From the IMG/VR virus record IMGVR_UViG_3300021962_000704, positions 1-22,467 of that record: a DNA stretch of 22,467 bases; one strand, written 5' to 3'. Below are positions 7,151 through 13,050 of the stretch, one piece after another; the stretch's first letter is position 1, and every line of letters starts with the position of its first letter. The notes under the pieces are model-generated. The model saw only the letters and a list, made by a program, of their open reading frames with translations, did no database searches and was not told the DNA's origin. The DNA comes from a virus. The translations under genes were made by a program, and so were the position numbers.

Positions 7151-7843
7151 ATGGAAGGACAACAGAATCCGCAAAAGAAGATTAGCAATCTCGATAAGAG
7201 AAAGCCGAAGAATCCGATCAAGTTTAAGATTGAGCTAAACGAGGAGCAGAAAGCAGCGAAAGCTATTATCTACGACAATCCAGTAATCCTTCTAAAAGGA
7301 ATGGCAGGTTCTGGTAAGACCCTAGTTGCATGTCAGGTAGCCCTTGATATGTTTTTCAAAAGAGAAGTCGAGAAGATTGTGATAACAAGACCAACAGTCG
7401 CTAAAGAGGAGATAGGATTTCTTCCAGGTGATATGAAGGAAAAGATGGATCCATGGTTAGCACCCATCTACGCCAATTTGTATATGCTATACAATAAGGA
7501 GGCGATAGATAAGATGGTAGCTGAGAACACAATCGAGATTGTTCCATTTGCATTTATGCGAGGAAGAACATTCCCACACACAATAGTGTTAGTAGATGAG
7601 TGTCAAAATATTACACACACTCAGACCGAAATGATGCTAGGTCGATTAGGTAAAGGAGGAAAGATGATTTTCTGTGGAGACCTTGCACAGATTGACTTAA
7701 AAAACAAAAAGGACTCGGGAATCAGCTTCTTTCTGCGCTTAGAGGAGCATGTACCAGGAGTTAGAATTTTATCACTAAAAACTAACCACAGACATGAGAT
7801 TGTAGAAAACATCCTATCTGTGTATTCAGATTATCGAGATTAG
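7151..7843 (+). CDS. phoH: PhoH-like P-loop ATPase
   Basis: 230 aa. The single PhoH domain has Walker A GMAGSGKT (residues 50-57), ITRPTVAKEEIGFLPGD (78-94, the PhoH-characteristic segment), Walker B TIVLVDE (144-150) continuing into CQN, and a GDLAQID sensor-like motif (176-182). The fold resembles the superfamily 1 helicase ATPase core. The usual PhoH sequence at Walker B is DEAQN; here it is DECQN. PhoH homologues are common in marine and T4-like phages. Their role is unsettled; phosphate-starvation links and RNA metabolism have been proposed. The gene stands alone between a promoter motif and terminators on both sides, splitting the head genes from the neck genes. This looks like an inserted independent unit. 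Confidence 0.93.
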   Translation: MEGQQNPQKKISNLDKRKPKNPIKFKIELNEEQKAAKAIIYDNPVILLKGMAGSGKTLVACQVALDMFFKREVEKIVITRPTVAKEEIGFLPGDMKEKMDPWLAPIYANLYMLYNKEAIDKMVAENTIEIVPFAFMRGRTFPHTIVLVDECQNITHTQTEMMLGRLGKGGKMIFCGDLAQIDLKNKKDSGISFFLRLEEHVPGVRILSLKTNHRHEIVENILSVYSDYRD

Positions 7844-7865
7844 AAGTTTAAACATATTATTTGAG

Positions 7866-7890
7866 AAAGGACCCTAGCGGTCCTTTTTTG
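7866..7890 (+). terminator. Rho-independent terminator after phoH-like gene
   Basis: The stem AAAGGACC/GGTCCTTT (7866-7873 with 7879-7886) has a 5-nt loop and is followed by a T run. It lies 22 nt after the stop at 7843. Confidence 0.9.
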
Positions 7891-7914
7891 TTTGCGAAAA
7901 GCTTTTTTCGTTGA

Positions 7915-7922
7915 TATTTATA
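7915..7922 (+). promoter_or_regulatory. TATTTATA motif, putative late promoter of the neck operon
   Basis: Exact TATTTATA, 15 nt before the ATG at 7938 and after the phoH terminator. It decides the start of the next gene: a TTG start at 7911 would lie upstream of the motif. Confidence 0.6.
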
Positions 7923-7937
7923 GTAAAATCTAGATAC

Positions 7938-9113
7938 ATGAATATACCAATTTGGCCAGGCTCAAGTTCTTTCGCAAGTGCATCTGCTTCGTATTACGGT
8001 GGTACCAGTGCGACGAGACCAACACCATTTGGCTATTACGATAGTGACGTTACTTTCAAAACAGAAGCCAACAAGGTTGCTGATTGGTGTGCTCGTAAGC
8101 TAGGATATCCAATAATGGAAGTTGAGTTGCAAGACATTAACTTTTTTGCAGCATTTGAAGAGTCAGTAACTGAGTTCAGTACTCAAGTTAACATGAATAA
8201 CGCTAAGGATTATATGCTTACGTTGCAAGGCACTCCTACAACAAACCAGCTATCTCAAAGAGTTATTACACCTAATATGGGTAGAACAATTAGCATGGCT
8301 AAGCAGTACGGTAGTGAGGCCGGATCTGGTGGAGATGTGTCTTATAAAAAAGGCTACATTCAACTAACCGGATCAGTGAGTGAGTATGACCTAAACGCTT
8401 TATGGGCTAATGTATATGAGTCAGGAAGTGCTATTGAGATTAAGAGAGTGTATCATGACTTTACACCTGCAATTGTAAGATACTTTGACCCTTATGTGGG
8501 AACGGGAGCAGGAACGCAACAGATGTTGGATAGCTTTGGATGGGGTTCTTACTCACCAGCGGTATCGTTCATGGTAATGCCTTTGTATGCAGATTTACTT
8601 CGTATGCAAGCTATCGAACTAAATGATACGATTAGAAAGTCAACATATAGTTTTGAGTTGAGAAACAATAAACTAAAACTATTCCCAACACCAACATATG
8701 GAGTTAATATGTGGTTTGAGTATATTGTAGTAGCGGATAGAAATAATCCACTAAAAACTCCTTCAGGATCGATAAGCGATTTAAGCAACGTACCTTATAG
8801 TAGAATACAATTCACAAACATCAAAGATATAGGATTGCAGTGGATATACAAGTATACCCTTGCAACAGCTAAAGAGATGCTAGGATTGATTAGAGGTAAA
8901 TACTCTACAGTTCCAATCCCGGGATCTGAGATGACATTAAATGGGGCAGACCTAATTGCACAAGGACGTGAAGATAAAACTGCACTAATATTGGAGTTGA
9001 ATACATTACTAACATCGATGACACGACAAGGTCAGATGGAACAAGAAACAGCAATTGCAACAGCACTTTCAACACAGTTATCGAAAGTACCACTATACAT
9101 ATACATTAAGTAA
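7938..9113 (+). CDS. 13: Neck protein (gp13-like)
   Basis: 391 aa from ATG 7938. An in-frame TTG at 7911 is rejected because it precedes the promoter motif. The start is Ser/Ala/Tyr-rich, followed by a helical segment with WCARKLGYPIMEVEL and a mixed core. The C-terminal segment (KYTLATAKEMLGLIRGKYST, then VPIPGSEMTLNGADL, then helical repeats) is the signature I associate with gp13 of T4-like cyanophages. gp13 joins gp14 to form the neck that closes the filled head and receives the tail. It is longer than T4 gp13 (309 aa), as marine relatives often are. Its stop overlaps the next ATG by 1 nt. This is a good family match from memory; a search was not possible. Confidence 0.85.
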   Translation: MNIPIWPGSSSFASASASYYGGTSATRPTPFGYYDSDVTFKTEANKVADWCARKLGYPIMEVELQDINFFAAFEESVTEFSTQVNMNNAKDYMLTLQGTPTTNQLSQRVITPNMGRTISMAKQYGSEAGSGGDVSYKKGYIQLTGSVSEYDLNALWANVYESGSAIEIKRVYHDFTPAIVRYFDPYVGTGAGTQQMLDSFGWGSYSPAVSFMVMPLYADLLRMQAIELNDTIRKSTYSFELRNNKLKLFPTPTYGVNMWFEYIVVADRNNPLKTPSGSISDLSNVPYSRIQFTNIKDIGLQWIYKYTLATAKEMLGLIRGKYSTVPIPGSEMTLNGADLIAQGREDKTALILELNTLLTSMTRQGQMEQETAIATALSTQLSKVPLYIYIK

Positions 9114-9622
9114 TGGCATTATTTGGAAGTAGTAGAGATATCAGCTTTATACACAAAGTGAATGGTGAGTTGCTAGACAATATAATTCAGCAGGAAGTTC
9201 ACTATTACAAATTATACTTACCAGGTGTAAAAAGTAAGGATGTGAATAATCTTTATGGAGAAGCTTCTGCACAAAAGACTTATTTTAGACCAGTTCGGTT
9301 AACTTGTATAATTGACAGAACTCAAGGAGTTCAAACAGTACAAGACGATCAGTTTGGTATAGACGCTACTTCTGGTTTCAATTTTAAGTTTTTAAGATTA
9401 AAGTTAGAGGAGCTAAACTTGGTACCACAAGTAGGTGATATTATTGAAGATCGTGGAATGTACTATGAAGTAGATAACACAAACGAGGTTCAGTTTATTG
9501 CAGGTAAGGATAACGAGCACTCCAAAGGAGTTGGACCAGAGTTCGGTAAGAGTTTAACTGTCGAGTGTGTAGCTCACCTATCAAGAGTATCAAGACTTCA
9601 GATAGAAAAAATTAGAATATAA
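9113..9622 (+). CDS. 14: Neck/head completion protein (gp14-like)
   Basis: 169 aa. Features echo T4 gp14 (256 aa): a short N-terminal helix, the segment EVHYYKLYLPGVKSKDVNNLYGEA (residues 28-51, like the T4 region with YYVPRE and LIFGED), and VPQVGDIIEDRGMYYEVDNTNEVQF (about 103-127, like GDLIYFPMDNSLFEINWVE). The similarity is partial and the protein is shorter, so the assignment leans on its position between gp13 and gp15. It would form the lower neck ring. It overlaps both neighbours by 1 nt, implying tight translational coupling and fixed stoichiometry. Confidence 0.75.
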   Translation: MALFGSSRDISFIHKVNGELLDNIIQQEVHYYKLYLPGVKSKDVNNLYGEASAQKTYFRPVRLTCIIDRTQGVQTVQDDQFGIDATSGFNFKFLRLKLEELNLVPQVGDIIEDRGMYYEVDNTNEVQFIAGKDNEHSKGVGPEFGKSLTVECVAHLSRVSRLQIEKIRI

Positions 9623-10818
9623 TGTACACGAAAAAGAATTTACCAAAATCCCAATACGAGCTTTCTACTGGAAACGTAGATAAGCGCTTTGGTCGTGACA
9701 ACGATGTCAGAAGGGATGACGATACTCTAAAAGAGTTATCGATTGGTTTATTTGATATCGATCATACAATTAAATGGTACTTTGATAATGTAATTAAACC
9801 ACAAGTAGATGAGTTTGGTACAACAGTAAAAGTTCCAGTAATGTTTGGTGCTCCAGAAAAATGGAAGAACGTCCAAGCGGATGGATACTTTCGTGATATG
9901 GCTGGAAAGATTCAATCACCATTAATTTCATATAGAAGGAGTGGTATAGAAAAGGATAAGACTTTAGGATCAAAAGTAGATGCTAACTATCCACAACTAT
10001 ATCACACACAAGAGATAAAATACGGTCACCAAAACAAATACGATCAATTCAGCGTACTCACAAATAGCAAGCCAATCAAGTCATATGTGACTACTATAAT
10101 TCCTGAGTTTGTAAACGTGACTTACGAAGTAATCATTTGGACCGACTTTGTTGAACACATGAATGGTATTGTAGAATCGATACTTTACTCAGAGGGATCT
10201 TTTTGGGGTGAACCTGATAAGTTTAGATTTAGAACCAAAGTTGACAGCTATACAAATACAACAGACCTACTTCAAGATCAAGATCGAATCGTAAGAACCT
10301 CGTTTACATTAACTTTGTTCGGATACATTATTCCAGACGTGTTGGTGAAAAACCTTAGCAAGAAACAATCATCCAAAGCGTTTGATTCAAGACAGCTTGT
10401 TATGGAAGCGACTGCGGATGTAGATCCAACAGTATTCCAACAAACAGATACGCTAACTGCAGGACCTGGAACTAGCATGACACAGCCAACTGTAACAGCT
10501 ACTCCAAATGCTTTATCAACAGCAAATCCAGCATTACTTCAATATCTAAATACAAATATTGCAAAACAAGCCACAACCATAACTGTACCAGAATACGCTT
10601 ACTTTACGGCAGCATTCCTACAAGCACCTGCAGGATTACCTACAACAAGTGTTACTAACTTTATGTTCTTCGTTAATGGCCAGTATGTTGAGCCAAGTGC
10701 AATTCTAGAATTTGTCGATAACGGTAGTGGTCAGTGTAGGTTGAGAATAGATCCTGGACTACTAGGTTTCACACTAGTTACAACAGATGAGGTTATAGCA
10801 ATAGGAAAATTCGCTTAA
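9622..10818 (+). CDS. 15: Tail completion/terminator protein (gp15-like) with C-terminal extension
   Basis: 398 aa, versus 272 in T4. Residues about 30-240 match the gp15 plan: KVPVMFGAPEKW (T4 RVPITYASKEHF), then VTYEVIIWTDFVEHMNGIVE (about 166-185; T4 MIYELSIFTRYEDDMFQIVE), then IVRTSFTLTLFGYIIPD (about 223-239). gp15 caps the tail and sheath end and docks it to the neck. After a Thr/Pro/Ala linker (about 255-310) comes an added, probably beta-rich domain ending FFVNGQYVEPSAILEF and DEVIAIGKFA. It is not in T4 gp15 and resembles small virion surface domains. The gene is followed 1 nt later by a small fibre-like gene, so the extra domain may hold a neck-attached accessory protein; that is inference. 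Confidence 0.85.
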   Translation: MYTKKNLPKSQYELSTGNVDKRFGRDNDVRRDDDTLKELSIGLFDIDHTIKWYFDNVIKPQVDEFGTTVKVPVMFGAPEKWKNVQADGYFRDMAGKIQSPLISYRRSGIEKDKTLGSKVDANYPQLYHTQEIKYGHQNKYDQFSVLTNSKPIKSYVTTIIPEFVNVTYEVIIWTDFVEHMNGIVESILYSEGSFWGEPDKFRFRTKVDSYTNTTDLLQDQDRIVRTSFTLTLFGYIIPDVLVKNLSKKQSSKAFDSRQLVMEATADVDPTVFQQTDTLTAGPGTSMTQPTVTATPNALSTANPALLQYLNTNIAKQATTITVPEYAYFTAAFLQAPAGLPTTSVTNFMFFVNGQYVEPSAILEFVDNGSGQCRLRIDPGLLGFTLVTTDEVIAIGKFA

Positions 10819-10819
10819 C

Positions 10820-11137
10820 ATGGCATTAATAAGAGGAAGTCAAATATCAGGTAGTGTTCAGAGTGCAAGTTATGCACTTACAGCTTCATATGCATTAAAT
10901 GGTGGAGGTGGAAACGTATTCCCATTCTCAGGAAGTGCAGTAATTACTGGTTCTCTAACAGTGAGGGGAACTATTAGCGATATTTTTTTAATCAAGAATA
11001 CTAACAATCAACCAATCCTAACCGTATCACAAAGTGGTGTTATAGTGGTAGCAACGCAAAGCGCAGCTTTAACTGGATCAGCTCCAAATGGAGGAATATA
11101 CTTTACTTCGGGTGCATTTTTTGTAGGATTAGATTGA
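10820..11137 (+). CDS. Small fibre-like virion protein
   Basis: 105 aa, rich in Ser, Gly, Ala and Thr. It starts with SASYALTASYAL (residues about 15-26), the same alternating stripe found in the 1336-aa fibre (TASFARTASYA). A beta-strand-rich unit follows (FPFSGSAVITGSLTVRGTIS and GGIYFTSGAFFVGLD). Such sequences form beta-stranded trimeric stalks or small decorative domains in phage fibres. There is no signal peptide or membrane segment. It is the last gene of the neck operon and precedes the promoter motif at 11155. A short fibre or fibre-associated adaptor is likely; the exact attachment is unknown. Confidence 0.65.
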   Translation: MALIRGSQISGSVQSASYALTASYALNGGGGNVFPFSGSAVITGSLTVRGTISDIFLIKNTNNQPILTVSQSGVIVVATQSAALTGSAPNGGIYFTSGAFFVGLD

Positions 11138-11154
11138 TTAACCAAATCCAAACA

Positions 11155-11162
11155 TATTTATA
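11155..11162 (+). promoter_or_regulatory. TATTTATA motif, putative late promoter
   Basis: Exact TATTTATA, 29 nt before the ATG at 11192. It is followed by TAACAACTTATTA (11169-11181), a 13-mer that recurs after the motif upstream of the sheath gene. Confidence 0.6.
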
Positions 11163-11191
11163 TTCAAATAACAACTTATTAAAAATTACAC

Positions 11192-12478
11192 ATGGCAGAA
11201 TGGAAAAAGGTCATAGTCTCAGGCTCCGCAGCCGAACTATCATCGCTTAGTTTAACAACCGACTTATCGGTTGCAAATGGGGGTACTGGGGCATCAACCT
11301 TTACCGCAGGTCAACTCTTGACAGGAAACGGAACGAGTGCAGTAACTACAACAGCAGTTAACGGTACTGGTAATATTGTAGCAACTACTGGTGCAACTGG
11401 TTTATCAGCATCTGGTTCATTTAGTGGATCATTTCAAGGTAATGGTGCAGGTTTAACTGGAGTAACTGCAACAGCAGTATTCCCAACAACCAACCTAACA
11501 CCAATCACAGCAGCATCTCAATTATTTGCTAACGATGGTGTAAACAAATACGTAACAGTAGGACAAGTATCGGCTTCAGTATATGGAGGAGTATCGAGTG
11601 ACATTACAATTTCAGCAGCAGGTGTTGCTTCAATTGCAGCTGACTCAGTAGCATTAGGAACTGACACAACTGGAAACTACGTTGCAACAATCGATGCAGG
11701 TGCAGGTTTGACTGGTGGTGCAACTACTGGTGAAGGTATTGCTCACACACTTGCGGTAGGTGCAGGTACTCACATCACAGTAAACGCGAATGATGTAGCA
11801 GTTAATACTGGAACATTAGTACCAGCGATTTCTGGTTCAATCTTTGGACAAGTATCAGGTGACGTATTAATAACTGGAGCAGGTGTTGCTACAATTCAAG
11901 CGAATGCAGTTGCTATCTCAACAGACGTATCTGGATTAGGAACTGGAGTTGCAACATTCTTAGCTACTCCATCATCAGCTAACTTAGCAGCAGCGGTAAC
12001 GGATGAAACGGGAACTGGAAACTTAGTATTCTCAGCATCTCCAACGTTCACTGGAACCTTAAACGCAGCAGCAATCTCCACATCAGGAAACGTAACTGTA
12101 GGTGGTAACTTGACTGTAACTGGATTAATCACTGGATCAGCAACATTTATTAACTCCACTAACGTATCGATTACTGATCAGTTTATATTACTAGCATCTG
12201 GATCAGGAGTAACGGTAGATGCAGGTATTATTGTTCAAGATGCAGCAGGTGATGGTGAAGCGTTCTACTGGGAAAACAACACAACCGGTACATCACGTTG
12301 GGCAATCGCATCATCTGTATCTCCATCTGCAGTAACAGTAACAGCAGCGGAATACATGGTATCTGCTAAAACAGCAGCAGGTGCTCCATCAGGAGCTCCT
12401 ACATATGGTGGTGCAACAAATGGATTTGGTCAGATGCACATAAATAGTGCAACTAGCGACATTTATATTTACGCATAA
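11192..12478 (+). CDS. Fibre/adhesin-like virion protein
   Basis: 428 aa, almost all Gly, Ala, Ser, Thr and Val in short alternating strands. This composition indicates a trimeric beta-stalk. Residues 1-20 (AEWKKVIVSGSAAELSSLSL) match the start of the 1336-aa fibre (PSWKKVITSGSDAVLNSLSG), so the two share a virion-anchor module. Repeated units include GNGTSAVTTTAVNGTGN, ITISAAGVASIAADSVAL and VLITGAGVATIQANAVAI. The C-terminal 110 residues or so contain a distinct domain (QFILLASGSGVTVDAGIIVQ, then EAFYWENNTTGTSRWAIASS) that is the likely tip. There is no enzymatic motif. It probably binds or decorates the outside of the particle. Whether it sits on the neck, tail or baseplate cannot be told from the sequence. 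Confidence 0.75.
   Translation: MAEWKKVIVSGSAAELSSLSLTTDLSVANGGTGASTFTAGQLLTGNGTSAVTTTAVNGTGNIVATTGATGLSASGSFSGSFQGNGAGLTGVTATAVFPTTNLTPITAASQLFANDGVNKYVTVGQVSASVYGGVSSDITISAAGVASIAADSVALGTDTTGNYVATIDAGAGLTGGATTGEGIAHTLAVGAGTHITVNANDVAVNTGTLVPAISGSIFGQVSGDVLITGAGVATIQANAVAISTDVSGLGTGVATFLATPSSANLAAAVTDETGTGNLVFSASPTFTGTLNAAAISTSGNVTVGGNLTVTGLITGSATFINSTNVSITDQFILLASGSGVTVDAGIIVQDAAGDGEAFYWENNTTGTSRWAIASSVSPSAVTVTAAEYMVSAKTAAGAPSGAPTYGGATNGFGQMHINSATSDIYIYA
12460..12467 (+). promoter_or_regulatory. Variant late-promoter motif (CATTTATA)
   Basis: One base differs from TATTTATA. It lies inside the end of the preceding coding region, 26 nt before the ATG at 12494. It may serve the two small genes that follow, or be chance coding sequence (encoding Ile-Tyr-Ile-Tyr). 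Confidence 0.2.
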
Positions 12479-12493
12479 CATCAATAATCAGTT

Positions 12494-12691
12494 ATGAGTT
12501 TGTTAAGCAAATTAGGAGTATCAGATACTCCAAAAGAAACTAACCTAGCTCTTGAGGATCAATTAAATCTTCAAGAGCTTGAGTTTTTATTAAGAGCATT
12601 AAAATCTACCAATTTAGTTGGAGAGCAGGTTGAAATGTTTTATAATATGGTTATAAAGCTACAAAACCAATACACAAAGTTAGCTAATTAA
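12494..12691 (+). CDS. Small helical protein, unknown function
   Basis: 65 aa. Two predicted helices: residues about 22-38 (EDQLNLQELEFLLRALK) and 43-62 (GEQVEMFYNMVIKLQNQYTK), separated by a short turn (STNLVG). It appears related to the next gene's product, which has the same helix-turn-helix spacing and the pattern L-x-E-(x)n-L-(x)n-G-x-(x)n-LQ-x-K/Q-L. There are no catalytic motifs, Cys or membrane segments. A start close to the preceding stop and an A-rich upstream region support translation. It may be a small adaptor or assembly factor for the fibres around it, but that rests on position only. Confidence 0.65.
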   Translation: MSLLSKLGVSDTPKETNLALEDQLNLQELEFLLRALKSTNLVGEQVEMFYNMVIKLQNQYTKLAN

Positions 12692-12703
12692 AAATAACAA
12701 GTT

Positions 12704-12946
12704 ATGAATTTATTCTCAATTGATCTATCTCCAAACGAGGTAGCAGTCCTACGTCAATCACTAGATGTGATAACTATCCCAGGCAAAGATGCCGTATTTA
12801 TCGCTACCTTGCAACAAAAACTTGATCGCGAGTTAACTGAGATTGGAAGAGCGTTGAATGCTCAAGAACAGCAGAAGCAAGTGGAGCTAGAAGCTTTCGT
12901 TAAAGCAGAAGCCAAGAAAGCAGCCAAAGCAGCACCTGCTCAGTAA
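12704..12946 (+). CDS. Small helical protein, likely paralogue of preceding gene
   Basis: 80 aa. Residues 8-24 (LSPNEVAVLRQSLDVIT) and 29-45 (DAVFIATLQQKLDREL) form a helical hairpin resembling that of the 65-aa protein just upstream. A third charged helix and an Ala/Lys-rich tail follow (AEAKKAAKAAPAQ). It starts 12 nt after the preceding stop with an A-rich leader. Its function is not recognised; the location between two fibre genes suggests a fibre-assembly or structural role. Confidence 0.65.
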   Translation: MNLFSIDLSPNEVAVLRQSLDVITIPGKDAVFIATLQQKLDRELTEIGRALNAQEQQKQVELEAFVKAEAKKAAKAAPAQ

Positions 12947-12955
12947 ACCGCATAC

Positions 12956-12963
12956 TATTTATA
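12956..12963 (+). promoter_or_regulatory. TATTTATA motif, putative late promoter of the long fibre gene
   Basis: Exact TATTTATA. The distance to the start at 13051 is 87 nt, the longest in the window, which leaves room for a structured 5' leader. Confidence 0.6.
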
Positions 12964-12973
12964 TAAAATAACT

Positions 12974-13035
12974 TGTTGCAGGCCGCAAGGAAGTAGGCGC
13001 ACACACGGCATTAGTGTATGTATCTAACCGCAACA
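12974..13035 (+). ncRNA. Possible structured 5' leader of the long fibre mRNA
   Basis: The outer stem pairs TGTTGC (12974-12979) plus GG (12981-12982) with CC (13028-13029) plus GCAACA (13030-13035): 8 bp with one bulged A. Inside lies a hairpin, CACACAC (13000-13006) against GTGTATG (13014-13020), with 6 of 7 pairs and a 7-nt loop. A CC-GCAA-GG mini-hairpin (12983-12990) is also possible. It could be a translational control element, or the fold may be chance. It does not look like a tRNA, and I see no hammerhead core. Confidence 0.3.
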
Positions 13036-13050
13036 TAAAAGTATTATAAT

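Noticed and set aside
7911-7937. TTG start of the gp13-like gene 9 codons upstream
   Set aside because: It precedes the TATTTATA motif at 7915-7922, so a transcript from that promoter could not contain it. The ATG at 7938 is preferred.
12974-13035. tRNA or hammerhead ribozyme in the leader
   Set aside because: No T-loop, anticodon arm or acceptor layout, and no CTGANGA/GAAA ribozyme core. Kept only as a possible structured leader.
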